64,000 nucleotides of DNA from Pseudomonas mendocina (GCA_037482215.1 CP148074.1:3224001-3288000); one strand, 5' to 3'. Positions 51,500 through 61,450 are shown, counted from the first letter of the stretch. Notes: generated by a model not told the origin, from the letters alone. Numbers and translations: made by a program.

Positions 51500-52113
51500 C
51501 AGGCCGCCTCCTCTGCATTGTTGAGCACCTGTGTGCTGCGTGGCAGGCCGATCACCTGCTGACCCGATGCCAGAAATGCATCCAGACCACGGGGAAATGA
51601 AGTGCGAGCACTGCGCTGCTGCCAGAAGGCATCGCGCAGTGGCAGCGAAACCTGCCGTACGTCCTGAATCCCCGGACCGCGCCAATCCAAACGGTTCCCG
51701 CCCTCCAGAGCAGGCAACTGAACCAGCAAAGTGCAGGACTGATCCGGGTAGCGCTCGCTGCCGTTATCAAAGCCAGACAGATCACCCAGCTCGGACTCAT
51801 CCAGCAACGCAAACAGGGCCTGCTCGCGCTGCGTCACAATCGGGCAACCGCAGTGGAACGACAGGTTGGCGCGTACCGCTGGGGTGTCTAAATAAGGCGC
51901 CAGCCACAGCGGTGTGTCTGCATCCAGGAACGCCAGGCACAAGGCGTAGGTGGCAGGATGCAGAGCATCAAGGGCCTGCGCTCGATCCAAAGGTTGCACC
52001 AGCCCCGGCTCGGCCAGCGCTTTAAGCGCGCTGCGGAAGCTGGCTTGGGCATCCAGAACCGGATTATTGAAAGCCAGTTGCAGCCATTGCGAACTGTTAG
52101 CCGGGTTCATCAA
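51499..52113 (-). CDS. phnH: C-P lyase core subunit PhnH
   Basis: A 204-residue core subunit. Family features are AFNNPVLDAQASFRSALKAL, AEPG and FHCGCPIV, and GPGIQDVRQVSLPLRDAFW. It overlaps phnG by 4 bp and phnI by 1 bp. Confidence 0.94.
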   Translation of the reverse strand: MMNPANSSQWLQLAFNNPVLDAQASFRSALKALAEPGLVQPLDRAQALDALHPATYALCLAFLDADTPLWLAPYLDTPAVRANLSFHCGCPIVTQREQALFALLDESELGDLSGFDNGSERYPDQSCTLLVQLPALEGGNRLDWRGPGIQDVRQVSLPLRDAFWQQRSARTSFPRGLDAFLASGQQVIGLPRSTQVLNNAEEAA

Positions 52114-52577
52114 TCTTCTCCTCTGACCAGGGTGAAGAATTCAACCTGGGTGGTTGCGGTTTCAGCAGCCTTGGCTGCCCGCTGTGCCTGTTGGGCAGCG
52201 CGCAGTGGCTCGATCAGTCGCAACATCCACTGTTGCTGGTCAGTCCCTTGCAGGTGGGCATCAGCCAATGCGGCCAGTTCGGCGTGCTGCTTGTTAGGCC
52301 CGGCGATGTAGCTGTAGCCCGTGCGACCATCGCTCAGGCGCACCACGCAGCGGGTCACGGTCATTTCGCCTAGGTTGAACGCGTTGCCCGTGCCGCCCAT
52401 GCGCCCACGCACAAGCGCCATTCCGCTTTCAGGGGCGCGGATCAGGCTGTAATCCGCGTCTTTCAGTGCACTCTCATAATTCACCAGCTGGTTACCGGCA
52501 CGGGCCAGTACGCTCATCCAGCGCTGGCGGGCCGCAATCTGCGGATCACTGTGCAGCTCATTGCAGGTCATCAACAT
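52110..52577 (-). CDS. phnG: C-P lyase core subunit PhnG
   Basis: A 155-residue core subunit with ARQRWMSVLARAGNQLVNYE, GMALVRGRMGGTGNAFNLGE and MTVTRCVVRL blocks. It starts at 52577, 7 bp after phnF. ATG 52571 (MTCNELHS) is an alternative start. Confidence 0.94.
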   Translation of the reverse strand: MLMTCNELHSDPQIAARQRWMSVLARAGNQLVNYESALKDADYSLIRAPESGMALVRGRMGGTGNAFNLGEMTVTRCVVRLSDGRTGYSYIAGPNKQHAELAALADAHLQGTDQQQWMLRLIEPLRAAQQAQRAAKAAETATTQVEFFTLVRGED

Positions 52578-52584
52578 GCCTCCA

Positions 52585-53289
52585 TCAAAGGGCTAGCTGG
52601 AATTTGAAGCGGTCAGCACGACTGGTTGAGAGCGACAGCTCCACCGGTCGGCCATCGGCATCACAGGAAAGGGTTTGCACACTCAAAAGCGGTGCATGTC
52701 TGGGCATCAGCAAGCGGTTGGCCTCCTCTTGAGTTGGAAGGCGAGCACCAATTAGGCTGGACTTGCGCACCAGTTCCAAACCGCTCTGGTTCAGGTGTTG
52801 GCGCAATGAGCCACCACGGTAATCCGACAAGCGAGAGGCATGTTCAACTCGGAAGGCATGGCGGATAAGGCTTACTGGCTGTCCGGAAATCAGGCGCAAC
52901 GTGCTGATCTCAACCAGCTCGGCGCCCTCCTCAAGCTCCAGCTGTTCACGCTCCTCGAGGTTGGCTACACGTAAACGACGCTCAAGCAATCGAGCTTCAA
53001 CCTCGTGCCCCTGTGCAGACAGCGATGCGCTGTAGGTGCTATCAGCCTGCACCGGATAAATCACCGGCTTAGGCAGCACCCGGGTGCCTTTTCCCTGCTG
53101 GCGTAACAGGCGCCCTTCAAGCACCAGCTCATCCATAGCGCGGCGCAGGGTGTGGCGGTTTACCGAAAACCGTGCAGCCAGTTGCATCTCCGGCGGCAAG
53201 TAATCACCTGCTTTCATCGAGGCCAGCTCATCCCGCAGTACGGCAGCCAGTTCGCGATAAAGCGGTTCAGGTTGTCTAGACAAGTTCAT
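52585..53289 (-). CDS. phnF: GntR-family regulator PhnF
   Basis: A 234-residue regulator of the HutC subfamily. The winged HTH is PLYRELAAVLRDELASMKAG, LAARFSVNRHTLRRAMDELV, and the C-terminal UTRA ligand domain is ERLRRVANLEEREQLE-like, RLISGQPVSLIRHAFRVEHA. Position between the phnCDE transporter and the phnG-P enzymes matches E. coli phnF. It probably represses the operon when no ligand is present (inference). Confidence 0.93.
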   Translation of the reverse strand: MNLSRQPEPLYRELAAVLRDELASMKAGDYLPPEMQLAARFSVNRHTLRRAMDELVLEGRLLRQQGKGTRVLPKPVIYPVQADSTYSASLSAQGHEVEARLLERRLRVANLEEREQLELEEGAELVEISTLRLISGQPVSLIRHAFRVEHASRLSDYRGGSLRQHLNQSGLELVRKSSLIGARLPTQEEANRLLMPRHAPLLSVQTLSCDADGRPVELSLSTSRADRFKFQLAL

Positions 53290-53325
53290 GGCTAATAAAA
53301 GGCGTCCGCAGACACCTTCTCTCCG

Positions 53326-54120
53326 TCAGATAAATTGCTTGCGAAGACGCTGGGACAGGATGTCCAGCAGGCTCACCACCAGAATGATCACGATCAGCAG
53401 TGCGCAGGTCTGGCCGAACTGGAAGCCACGTATCGCTTCCCAGAGAATCACCCCAATGCCACCGGCACCGACCATGCCGACCACCGTTGCTGAACGCACG
53501 TTAGATTCGAAGCGATACAGCGAGTAGGAGATCCACAGCGGCAGTACCTGTGGGATCACCCCGTAAATCACTTCTTGCAGAGCACTGGCACCTGTCGCAC
53601 GCACGCCTTCAATCGGGCCAGGGTCGATCGCCTCAACGGCTTCCGCAAAGAGCTTGGCCAGCACCCCTGTGGTGCCGATAAACAGCGCCAGAACACCGGC
53701 AAAAGGACCGAGCCCCACCGCCACCACAAACAACATGGCGAAGACCATTTCATTGATGGAGCGAAAGGCATCCATCACCCGGCGAACCGGCTGATACACC
53801 CACCACGGCACAATGTTTTCTGAACTCATAATGCCCAGCGGGATGGCACAGACAATCGCCAGCACAGTGCCCCACAAGGCGATCTGTACGGTGACGATCA
53901 TTTCTTTCAGGTACAGCTCCCAATTGCTGAAATCCGGTGGGAAGAAGTCGGCAGCAAAGGTCGCCATGTTGCCGGCGTCGCGCACCAGCGCCAGCGGGTT
54001 CATCTCCGCCCCTTTCCATGACCAGGCCAGGAACGCCAGAAACAGCCCCCAACCGATCAGTTGCATCCATGAACGCTTGCCCGCCATATGCGGAGCTGGA
54101 GCAGTAGTTACAGTGGTCAT
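53326..54120 (-). CDS. phnE: phosphonate ABC transporter permease PhnE
   Basis: A 264-residue inner-membrane permease with about six helices. The ABC-permease EAA-type loop is [20 protein letters not shown], and [20 protein letters not shown] is conserved. The start at 54120 ([10 protein letters not shown]) is preceded by GATGGGCTT; the longer frame to 54246 overlaps phnD. Forms a transporter with PhnC and PhnD. Confidence 0.95.
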   Translation of the reverse strand: MTTVTTAPAPHMAGKRSWMQLIGWGLFLAFLAWSWKGAEMNPLALVRDAGNMATFAADFFPPDFSNWELYLKEMIVTVQIALWGTVLAIVCAIPLGIMSSENIVPWWVYQPVRRVMDAFRSINEMVFAMLFVVAVGLGPFAGVLALFIGTTGVLAKLFAEAVEAIDPGPIEGVRATGASALQEVIYGVIPQVLPLWISYSLYRFESNVRSATVVGMVGAGGIGVILWEAIRGFQFGQTCALLIVIILVVSLLDILSQRLRKQFI

Positions 54121-54181
54121 AAGCCCATCTCGATCAAACAGCGAAAAAACGCGGCCTGCCCGACGCAGGCCGCAACCGTGG

Positions 54182-55186
54182 TTAACCGGCAGAGGTGTTG
54201 GCGGCCAGCTCAGCCATGCGTTTTTCCAGCTTGGCCAGCTCGTCATCTAGTTTTTTCAGCTGTGCAGCTTTGTCGTCTGCCTTGAGCTTGTCGTTGTTGG
54301 CCACATCGGTACGCTGCTTGAACAGCTCAAGCTGGCGGATCGGCAGCAGCTGGTCGTTGTCTGAGGTCTTGAACTTGCCCCATTGCAGGGTTTCAAGAAT
54401 TTTCAGCTCCTGAGCCGTTGAGCCGTACGTCATAAAGAAATCGCGCAGCTTGGCCTTGGTGCCTTCATCCAGGTTCTTGCGCCATACCAACGGGTCCGCA
54501 GGAATCAGCGGCGAAGTCCAGATAACCTTCAACTGAGCAGCCTTGTCTGGCGCGGTAACCTCCAGGCGCTCCATGTTTTCGGAGTTGAAGGTGCCCACAT
54601 CAACTTGCTTGTTGGCCACCGACAGGGCGTTGACTTCATGGCTGCCAATCAGCGCACGTTTAAAAATGGTATTGGCATCGGCCTTGTTCTGAGCGAACAC
54701 GTAATAGCCCGGCACCAAGTAGCCAGAGGTGGAGTTTGGATCACCGTTGGCAAAGGTCAGGCTCTTGGCATTCTTGAGCATGTCCTCGACGGAGTTGATC
54801 GGGCTGTCTTTGTGCGCGACCAACAAGCTGTAGTAACCCTCAGCGCCATTGGCGGCCACAGTCTGGGCGAAGATCTCCCCGCCAGCCCGGTCGACTGCTT
54901 CCATCGCCGCCTTATTGCCATACCAGGCCACATCGACTTTATCGAAGCGCATGCCCTGGATAATCCCGGCATAGTCAGGCGCGAAGAAGGCATTGATCTT
55001 GTAGCCAGTCTTCTTGCTCATGTCTTCCAGAAACGGATCCCACATGCTTTTGAGGTTCTGCGAAGACTCAGTGGAGATGATGCCGAAATTGATCTGCTGC
55101 TCAGCCTGAGCAACTCCGAAAAAAGAGCCGGCCAGCAATGTGGAGACAGCAAGAACACGACTCGCTTTTTTAAACATGCGAAGCAC
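54182..55186 (-). CDS. phnD: phosphonate-binding protein PhnD
   Basis: Periplasmic binding protein of 334 residues. The signal peptide ([22 protein letters not shown]) is followed by the PhnD core [58 protein letters not shown] and [20 protein letters not shown]. The C-terminal 50 residues form a charged coiled coil ([20 protein letters not shown]). AGGAGTGC lies upstream of ATG 55186. Confidence 0.95.
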   Translation of the reverse strand: MLRMFKKASRVLAVSTLLAGSFFGVAQAEQQINFGIISTESSQNLKSMWDPFLEDMSKKTGYKINAFFAPDYAGIIQGMRFDKVDVAWYGNKAAMEAVDRAGGEIFAQTVAANGAEGYYSLLVAHKDSPINSVEDMLKNAKSLTFANGDPNSTSGYLVPGYYVFAQNKADANTIFKRALIGSHEVNALSVANKQVDVGTFNSENMERLEVTAPDKAAQLKVIWTSPLIPADPLVWRKNLDEGTKAKLRDFFMTYGSTAQELKILETLQWGKFKTSDNDQLLPIRQLELFKQRTDVANNDKLKADDKAAQLKKLDDELAKLEKRMAELAANTSAG

Positions 55187-55250
55187 TCCTGGTACAGGTT
55201 GTGATTTAGTTTTTGGCAGTGGTTCTACGCAGCAGGAACGGAACTACGGC

Positions 55251-56069
55251 TCAGGCTGCTTTAGAGGAAGGTGCAGCAAGCGATTGCGCAGACACGGCTG
55301 CATCAGCAGTCAGCTCTGCGCCGTACAAATCGTTAAGGAAGTCGGTATGCAACTCACTGGCGTTGCCGTCGTAATGAATACGGCCCGATTTCAGGGCAAC
55401 GGCGCGCTGGCAGTAGCGCATGGCGTAATCCACCTGATGCAGGGTGACCACTACAGTGGTGCCATCTTCACGGTTGATGTCCGCCAGAATTTGCATCACT
55501 TTGCGAGCCGACTCAGGATCCAGCGAGGCAATCGGCTCATCGGCCAGAATGACCTTGGCCCGCTGACACAGGGCGCGGGCAATCGCCACACGCTGCTGCT
55601 GGCCACCGGAGAGCGTCGAAGCGCGCTGCTGTGCAAGCCCCGCCAGGCCTACACGCTCCAAAGCCTTCAGGGCTGATTGTTTTTCTTCAGCGGTAAATAA
55701 CCCCAATGTGCCACGCCAGCGCGGCGTACGCCCCAGATAGCCCAACAGAACGTTCTGCAAGACACTCAGTCGGCCCACCAGATTGAATTGCTGAAAAATG
55801 TAGCCAATATCGGAACGCAGGCGTCGAACATCACTATTGAGCCTGCCGTCAGCCTGCACTTGCTGGCCGAGCACCTCAATATTGCCGCCAGCACTGCGGT
55901 CACAGCATGCCAGACCCGCTACATGACGCAGCAAAGTCGACTTCCCCGAGCCGGAGGCACCGATCAGCGCCACCATTTCACCGGCTTCAACTGAAAGATC
56001 CAGACCGAACAGCGCCTGCTTGCCCGAGAAAGTCTTGTTCAGCTTATCAACCCGAATTACAGCGCCCAT
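55251..56069 (-). CDS. phnC: phosphonate ABC transporter ATPase PhnC
   Basis: A 272-residue ABC ATPase: Walker [14 protein letters not shown]-loop [20 protein letters not shown], signature [15 protein letters not shown], Walker [17 protein letters not shown], and switch [13 protein letters not shown] 56069 has GGAGG 7 nt upstream. It is the first phn gene, with a Pho-box-like site 97 bp upstream. Confidence 0.96.
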   Translation of the reverse strand: MGAVIRVDKLNKTFSGKQALFGLDLSVEAGEMVALIGASGSGKSTLLRHVAGLACCDRSAGGNIEVLGQQVQADGRLNSDVRRLRSDIGYIFQQFNLVGRLSVLQNVLLGYLGRTPRWRGTLGLFTAEEKQSALKALERVGLAGLAQQRASTLSGGQQQRVAIARALCQRAKVILADEPIASLDPESARKVMQILADINREDGTTVVVTLHQVDYAMRYCQRAVALKSGRIHYDGNASELHTDFLNDLYGAELTADAAVSAQSLAAPSSKAA

Positions 56070-56165
56070 TGGAATGCCTCCGTTAATTGGTCTTAAACGA
56101 CGGCAGCCAGCCGCGTTGGTGTAGACCAAGGTAGGCAGATCCTGTGTCAACCCGATTAACGAGTC

Positions 56166-56183
56166 ATGACACTTCAGTGACCA
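56166..56183 (-). promoter_or_regulatory. Pho-box-like site upstream of phnC
   Basis: TGGTCACTGAAGTGTCAT on the minus strand. Against two CTGTCAT direct repeats spaced by 4, the second half matches 6 of 7 and the first keeps GTCA. It fits phosphate-starvation control by PhoB, as expected for phn operons. Confidence 0.5.
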
Positions 56184-56453
56184 TTGCTCTGAGTTGCTCA
56201 GAACCTTGGATATGTGGCCTTTTGTTGAACAAGCCGCATTTTGGACAATTGGTGCTAGCAAAAAGCCTTTAATAGGGGCACAATGATGGCATGAATTTGA
56301 CGCCAAATAACCGGCCTTTTATGCCCAAGGCATAGGTATTTCAAATAGTTACCAAGGCGAACGGTTAGTGCGATTGGCGGTCACAATGCTGACAATGCAG
56401 TATTAAATTGCCAGCTATCGTTTATTAACTTACCGGTTTAATGTACGCGCCCT

Positions 56454-56774
56454 ATGAAACAAGCTATCTACTCCAGCCGTACCGCAGACAAATTCGTTGT
56501 TCGCCTGCCTGATGGCATGCGCGAACGTATCGCGGACGTAGCCCGCAACCACCACCGCAGCATGAACTCCGAGATCATTGCGCGTCTCGAACAAAGCATG
56601 CTGCAAGAAAGCGCTCTGAGTGATGATGTCAACGTGCGCCTGGACAGCCCCGAACTGTCCCTGCACGAAAAAGAGCTGCTGCAACGCTTCCGCCAGCTGT
56701 CCCGCCGTCAGCAAAACGCCCTGGTATCGCTGATCGCTCACGACACCGAACTGGCTGCCGGCGACAACTCCTGA
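56454..56774 (+). CDS. amrZ: ribbon-helix-helix regulator AmrZ (AlgZ)
   Basis: A 106-residue Arc/MetJ-fold DNA-binding protein. In Pseudomonas AmrZ controls alginate, motility, biofilm and c-di-GMP genes. The ribbon strand is [20 protein letters not shown], followed by [20 protein letters not shown]. The C-terminal part needed for tetramers is [29 protein letters not shown]. It is slightly shorter at the N-terminus than P. aeruginosa AmrZ. It is divergent from phnC over 384 bp and followed by a strong terminator. Confidence 0.94.
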   Translation: MKQAIYSSRTADKFVVRLPDGMRERIADVARNHHRSMNSEIIARLEQSMLQESALSDDVNVRLDSPELSLHEKELLQRFRQLSRRQQNALVSLIAHDTELAAGDNS

Positions 56775-56826
56775 TATCTACAACCCAGAAGACCAGCTCC
56801 GGCTGGTCTTTCAATTTACGCACATA

Positions 56827-56853
56827 AAAAAACCGCCTACAGGCGGTTTTTTT
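56827..56853. terminator. bidirectional terminator amrZ/mgtE
   Basis: AAAAAACCGCCT and AGGCGGTTTTTT form a symmetrical stem with A and T tails, so it works for amrZ (plus) and mgtE (minus). Confidence 0.92.
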
Positions 56854-56865
56854 ATGATGCCGATA

Positions 56866-56889
56866 AAGGCCTCCACTTAAGGAGGCCTT
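56866..56889 (-). terminator. hairpin directly behind mgtE
   Basis: AAGGCCTCC and GGAGGCCTT form a perfect 9-bp stem 5 bp behind the mgtE stop. It probably adds to termination or protects the mRNA end. Confidence 0.7.
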
Positions 56890-56893
56890 GCGC

Positions 56894-58336
56894 TTAGAGC
56901 AAGAACAGGCTGGCCAATCCCAGGAAGATGAAGAACCCACCGCTGTCAGTCATGGCAGTGATCATCACACTGGCGCCCATTGCCGGGTCACGCCCGAGCC
57001 TCGCCAGGGTCATTGGAATCAATACACCATTCAGTGCGGCCAGTAATAAATTCAGAGTCATCGCAGCCGTCATGACTAAGCCCAGTGACCAGCTGTCATA
57101 CAGCACATATGCCACAGCACCGATCACACCGCCCCACACAATGCCGTTGAGCAGCGCAACCGCCAGCTCTTTACGCAACAGACGGGATGTATTCCCAGTA
57201 CTGACCTGATCCAGCGCCATCGCCCGCACAATCATAGTGATGGTCTGATTACCCGAGTTACCACCAATCCCGGCCACAATTGGCATCAACGCAGCCAGTG
57301 CCACCAGCTTCTCGATCGAGCCTTCAAACAGGCCGATCACACGGGACGCCAGAAATGCCGTCACCAGGTTTACAGCCAGCCAAGCCCAACGGTTGCGGAA
57401 CGACTTCCAGACCGAGGCGAAGATATCTTCTTCCTCGCGCAGACCCGCCATATTGAGGACTTCGCTTTCGCTTTCCTCACGAATCAAGTCGACCATTTCA
57501 TCAATGGTCAGACGCCCGATCAGCTTGCCGTTCTTATCCACAACTGGTGAAGAAACCAAGTCATAACGTTCGAACGCCTGAGCAGCTTCATAAGCATCTT
57601 CGTCAGGCTGAAAACTCACCGGGTCAGTGGCCATGACCTCGCTGACCAGTTTGTCAGGGTCGTTGACAAGCAGGCGCTTGATCGGCAAAACGCCCTTAAG
57701 CACACCGTCATAGTCCACAACAAACAATTTGTCCGTCTGACCCGGCAGCTCTTTAAGGCGACGCATATAACGCAGAACGACTTCGAGGCTGACATCTTCA
57801 CGAATGGTCACCATCTCGAAGTCCATCAGGGCGCCAACCTGATCCTCTTCATAGGACAGAGCCGAGCGCACGCGCTCACGCTGCTGCGCATCCAGCGACT
57901 CCATCAATTCATGGACAACATCCCGCGGCAGCTCATGAGCCAGGTCGGCGAGCTCGTCGGCATCCATCTCCCTGGCCGCAGCGAGAATCTCGTGATCATC
58001 CATGTCCGCAAGCAGGGTCTCACGAACCGCATCGGATACTTCAAGGAGGATGTCACCATCACGCTCAACCTTAACCATCTGCCAGACAGTTAATCGATCA
58101 TCCAGCGGCAACGCTTCAAGGATGTGGGCAACGTCAGCGGAGTGCAGCTCATCCAGCTTTCGCTGCAGCTCTGCCAAATTCTGGCGGTGAACAAGGTTCT
58201 CAACGCGCTCGTGGTGAGCACCTTCCTGACGGTGGGTCAGGTCTTCAACAACCTTATGGCGATGCAGCAGGTCTACGACCTGAGACAGGCGATCCTGCAG
58301 GCTTTCCTGCGGCTTTTTTGCTTCTACTTCAGTCAT
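56894..58336 (-). CDS. mgtE: magnesium transporter MgtE
   Basis: Homodimeric Mg2+ channel of 480 residues: an N-terminal superhelical MgtE_N domain (LQRKLDELHSADVAHILEAL, DMDDHEILAAAREMDADELA), two CBS domains (VTIREDVSLEVVLRYMRRL; SEVMATDPVSFQPDEDAYEA) and five C-terminal helices with the pore signature PIVAGIGGNSGNQTITMIVR. Gating by cytoplasmic Mg2+ through the N and CBS domains is known for the family. ATG 58336 (MTEVEAKK) is chosen; the frame to 58366 adds ten unconserved residues. About 320 gene-free bp lie upstream. Confidence 0.96.
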   Translation of the reverse strand: MTEVEAKKPQESLQDRLSQVVDLLHRHKVVEDLTHRQEGAHHERVENLVHRQNLAELQRKLDELHSADVAHILEALPLDDRLTVWQMVKVERDGDILLEVSDAVRETLLADMDDHEILAAAREMDADELADLAHELPRDVVHELMESLDAQQRERVRSALSYEEDQVGALMDFEMVTIREDVSLEVVLRYMRRLKELPGQTDKLFVVDYDGVLKGVLPIKRLLVNDPDKLVSEVMATDPVSFQPDEDAYEAAQAFERYDLVSSPVVDKNGKLIGRLTIDEMVDLIREESESEVLNMAGLREEEDIFASVWKSFRNRWAWLAVNLVTAFLASRVIGLFEGSIEKLVALAALMPIVAGIGGNSGNQTITMIVRAMALDQVSTGNTSRLLRKELAVALLNGIVWGGVIGAVAYVLYDSWSLGLVMTAAMTLNLLLAALNGVLIPMTLARLGRDPAMGASVMITAMTDSGGFFIFLGLASLFLL

Positions 58337-58655
58337 GGCACGCTCCGCCCCCAGCGGCGAGCACACCGAGGAGGGTCAATCAAACAACACGTGATTGCTA
58401 TTGCAAGAATTTAAGTAACTACTGGGTAAGTCCATGGTGGTTTTCCACAAGCCCCGGCGGGGCTGACAGTCGAATGATAACACTGCCCGGTTGCTCAGTT
58501 GTGACAAAAACAAACACAAAACAAGTGTTTGCATGATTTTCCTGAGCAGAATTATCTCTCAGCAGTTGCGACGCAGATGACCTCAAGCAAGACACGTCTG
58601 ATGTGCATTAATCGATCGTCTCTCGACAATCGGTTAACCATCGAGGACGACAATA

Positions 58656-59192
58656 ATGATAAGACTAGGCTACTACTGCGCTTTACACGCCCTTATTTTC
58701 ATACCCACTCTTGGTGCTGCCACAGAAGTTATGCGCTGCAAAGACGCTAACGGCCACATCACCTACACCTTGCAAGGCTGCATCCCCGGACAAAGCTTAG
58801 AGTTGCAAAACGCCCACAACCCTCCTCCCGGCAGCATCCCCCCATCCCTAAAACCAATGCCAGAAAGCACCAGTAATGGGCAGCGGCGCACCCCAATCAT
58901 CAACGTGATAGGCTCAAAAGAGCCACCCTGTGAAAGCACCCTCAGCGCGGAGGAGAAACGCCGAGCCATCATCCGCAAACAAATACGCCAGGGTATGACT
59001 AAAGCAGAGGTGGAAAGCAGCCTAGGCAGGCCTAACAGAATCATTGAGAGCAACGGACAATCTCGTTACCTGTACCAACCAGCAACAAAACGCAGCAGGA
59101 ACGGCGAGCGCAGCATCAGCGTCAGTTTTGACGAGTACGGGTGCACCAAAGGCGCGAGCCCAAAGAGACAGAGGGGAAAAAGTGGACAATAA
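58656..59192 (+). CDS. secreted DUF4124/BamE-like protein
   Basis: A 178-residue exported protein. The signal peptide (GYYCALHALIFIPTLGA, ends near AAT) is followed by a DUF4124-like segment (EVMRCKDANGHITYTLQGCI), a Pro-rich linker and a C-terminal SmpA/BamE-like fold (IRQGMTKAEVESSLGRPNRI, SRYLYQP ... SVSFDEYGC). The Cys pattern suggests disulfides in the periplasm. AGGACGACAATA stands before ATG 58656. Function is unknown; the BamE-like piece suggests protein-protein contacts in the envelope. Confidence 0.75.
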   Translation: MIRLGYYCALHALIFIPTLGAATEVMRCKDANGHITYTLQGCIPGQSLELQNAHNPPPGSIPPSLKPMPESTSNGQRRTPIINVIGSKEPPCESTLSAEEKRRAIIRKQIRQGMTKAEVESSLGRPNRIIESNGQSRYLYQPATKRSRNGERSISVSFDEYGCTKGASPKRQRGKSGQ

Positions 59193-59248
59193 AAAAGGGC
59201 CTGAATTTCTGCAGGCCCTTTCTAACTCGCATCACTGCAAGCCTTGTA

Positions 59249-59325
59249 TGGCGGACTCAGGAGGATTCGAACCTCCGACCGCTCGGTTCGTAGCCGAGTA
59301 CTCTATCCAGCTGAGCTATGAGTCC
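59249..59325 (-). tRNA. tRNA-Arg(ACG), copy 3 in transcript order
   Basis: 77-nt tRNA with encoded CCA: acceptor GGACTCA/TGAGTCC, anticodon loop CTACGAA (ACG, read as ICG), T-loop GGTTCGAATCC. Identical to the other two copies. Confidence 0.98.
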
Positions 59326-59393
59326 GTTGGCGCTTTTAGACCAGATCACCACTGGTTGAAACAAGATGGTTTGCAGTAGCAAGCCATTCAATA

Positions 59394-59470
59394 TGGCGGA
59401 CTCAGGAGGATTCGAACCTCCGACCGCTCGGTTCGTAGCCGAGTACTCTATCCAGCTGAGCTATGAGTCC
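59394..59470 (-). tRNA. tRNA-Arg(ACG), copy 2
   Basis: Identical to 59249-59325. The two are separated by a 68-bp spacer, so the repeat period is 145 bp. Confidence 0.98.
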
Positions 59471-59538
59471 GTTGGCACTTTTAGACCAGATTACCGCTGG
59501 TTGAAACAAAATGGCTTGCCTTAGCAAGCCATTCGATG

Positions 59539-59615
59539 TGGCGGACTCAGGAGGATTCGAACCTCCGACCGCTCGGTTCGTAGCCGAGTACTCTATCCAG
59601 CTGAGCTATGAGTCC
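59539..59615 (-). tRNA. tRNA-Arg(ACG), copy 1
   Basis: Identical copy, 145 bp from copy 2, closest to tRNA-Ser and therefore first in the array. Confidence 0.98.
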
Positions 59616-59697
59616 ACATCTGATGCGTATTGCAGATTTCCTATTTCAGCCAATACCGTAGGGCTTAACTGAAGTCAGCGTCTGCAACACTGAATAA

Positions 59698-59788
59698 TGG
59701 CGGAGAAGGGGGGATTCGAACCCCCGACACCCTTTTGAGGTGTACTCCCTTAGCAGGGGAGCGCCTTCGGCCACTCGGCCACCTCTCC
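59698..59788 (-). tRNA. tRNA-Ser(GCT)
   Basis: 91-nt class II tRNA with encoded CCA: anticodon stem-loop CTCCCCTGCTAAGGGAG (anticodon GCT, reads AGC/AGU), a long variable arm (TACACCTCAAAAGGGTGT) and T-loop GGTTCGAATCC. It lies between csrA and the tRNA-Arg array, as in other Pseudomonas. Confidence 0.98.
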
Positions 59789-59858
59789 GCAACACGGGGC
59801 GCATAATAACCATCTTTTCCCCGTTTGCAAAGCTGAATTTTAAAAAAATTCAATAAAA

Positions 59859-60044
59859 TTAGAGGTTTGGTTCGTCATCCTTTTCTTTCTGGATGCGCTG
59901 GTAGATTTCTTCACGGTGAACCGCTACTTCTTTAGGGGCATTTACGCCAATACGCACCTGGTTACCCTTAACGCCCAGCACAGTTACAGTGACTTCGTCA
60001 CCGACCATCAGGGTCTCTCCGACCCGACGAGTCAGAATCAGCAT
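59859..60044 (-). CDS. csrA: translational regulator CsrA/RsmA
   Basis: A 61-residue homodimeric RNA-binding protein that blocks ribosome sites containing GGA. The sequence [20 protein letters not shown] and [19 protein letters not shown] is the RsmA consensus, with the key Arg44 region (AVHREEIY) intact. It follows lysC by 167 bp. AAGGAGAATG overlaps the start, giving a strong ribosome site. Confidence 0.98.
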   Translation of the reverse strand: MLILTRRVGETLMVGDEVTVTVLGVKGNQVRIGVNAPKEVAVHREEIYQRIQKEKDDEPNL

Positions 60045-60180
60045 TCCATTCTCCTTACGGATATCAGTTCATACAGTCTGCAAAATTAAGATAGAAACTT
60101 AACCTTAACAGACTGAGCTATTCGGTTAATTTTGACCAGTAGAACTGGCAATAAAGCACCAAATCATACCGCCCAAAAGA

Positions 60181-60208
60181 CAAAAGGCGCGAATACACGC
60201 GCCTTTTG
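60181..60208 (-). terminator. lysC terminator
   Basis: CAAAAGGCGCG and CGCGCCTTTTG form an 11-bp stem with a 6-nt loop 3 bp behind the lysC stop, followed on the minus strand by TCTTTT. Confidence 0.85.
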
Positions 60209-60211
60209 GGA

Positions 60212-61450
60212 TTACTCGCCCTGAGTTGCAGGTGCGTCCAGCTCAAAGGCTGTGTGCAAGGCACGAACAGCAAGCTCCAAGTACTTCTCTTCGATCACCA
60301 CGGAAACCTTGATTTCCGAAGTCGAGATCATCTGGATATTGATGTTTTCCTTGGCCAACGCTTCGAACATACGACTTGCCACACCGGCGTGCGAACGCAT
60401 GCCAACGCCAACGATGGAAACCTTGGCAATTTTGGTATCACCCGCCACTTCACGAGCACCCAGCTCACGAGCGGTATTTTCCAATACCTCCAGCGCTGCG
60501 TTGTAGTCATTGCGGTGCACAGTGAAAGTAAAGTCTGTGGTGTTATCGTTGGCAACGTTCTGCACGATCATATCCACTTCAATATTCGCGGCACTGATCG
60601 GGCCAAGAATTTTGAATGCCACGCCCGGGATGTCCGGTACGCCACGGATAGTCAGCTTGGCTTCGTCGCGGTTGAAGGCGATGCCGGAGATAATCGGCTG
60701 TTCCATGGATTCCTCTTCATCAAGGGTAATGAGGGTGCCTGGCCCCTCTTTGAAGCTGTGCAGTACGCGCAGCGGAACGTTGTACTTACCGGCGAACTCC
60801 ACCGAGCGAATCTGCAGCACCTTTGAACCAAGGCTGGCCATTTCCAGCATTTCTTCAAAGGTGATTTTTTCCAGACGCTGAGCTTGTGGAACAACGCGCG
60901 GGTCAGTGGTGTAAACACCATCAACATCCGTGTAAATCTGGCACTCATCCGCCTTCAGGGCTGCAGCCAGTGCCACGCCTGTTGTATCGGAACCACCACG
61001 ACCCAGCGTGGTGATGTTGCCGTTCTCATCAACACCCTGAAAACCAGCTACGACTACGACACGACCTGCACTCAGGTCGGCACGCAGTTTCTGATCATCA
61101 ATGTGCAGAATTCGCGCCTTATTAAAGGAGCTGTCCGTCAGGATGCGAACTTGCGCACCTGTATAGGAAACTGCCGGGACGCCGATCTTGGTCAGCGCCA
61201 TGGACAACAGGGCAATGGTGACCTGCTCTCCAGTGGAAACCATCACGTCGAGCTCACGCGGTACCGGCTGACCATCACTGACCTGTTTGGCCAGATCGAT
61301 CAGGCGATTGGTTTCACCGCTCATGGCGGAAACCACAACCACAATGTCGTCGCCGTTTTCGCGGAATTTTTTCACTTTTTCGGCCACTTGCTGAATGCGC
61401 TCAACAGTGCCGACAGAAGTGCCGCCGAATTTTTGTACGATCAAAGCCAT
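60212..61450 (-). CDS. lysC: aspartate kinase
   Basis: Phosphorylates aspartate, the first step to Lys, Thr, Met and diaminopimelate. The 412-residue enzyme has the kinase signature VQKFGGTSVGTVERIQ, SAMSGETNRL, GRGGSDTTGVALAAAL and DVDGVYTTDPRVVPQA. Two C-terminal ACT domains (about 265-400) start near TIRGVPDIPGVAFKILGPIS and include IVGVGMRSHAGVASRMFEAL for feedback control. An internal start for a beta subunit, as in some bacteria, is possible near the ACT region (MEQPIISG), but this is not shown. Confidence 0.97.
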   Translation of the reverse strand: MALIVQKFGGTSVGTVERIQQVAEKVKKFRENGDDIVVVVSAMSGETNRLIDLAKQVSDGQPVPRELDVMVSTGEQVTIALLSMALTKIGVPAVSYTGAQVRILTDSSFNKARILHIDDQKLRADLSAGRVVVVAGFQGVDENGNITTLGRGGSDTTGVALAAALKADECQIYTDVDGVYTTDPRVVPQAQRLEKITFEEMLEMASLGSKVLQIRSVEFAGKYNVPLRVLHSFKEGPGTLITLDEEESMEQPIISGIAFNRDEAKLTIRGVPDIPGVAFKILGPISAANIEVDMIVQNVANDNTTDFTFTVHRNDYNAALEVLENTARELGAREVAGDTKIAKVSIVGVGMRSHAGVASRMFEALAKENINIQMISTSEIKVSVVIEEKYLELAVRALHTAFELDAPATQGE

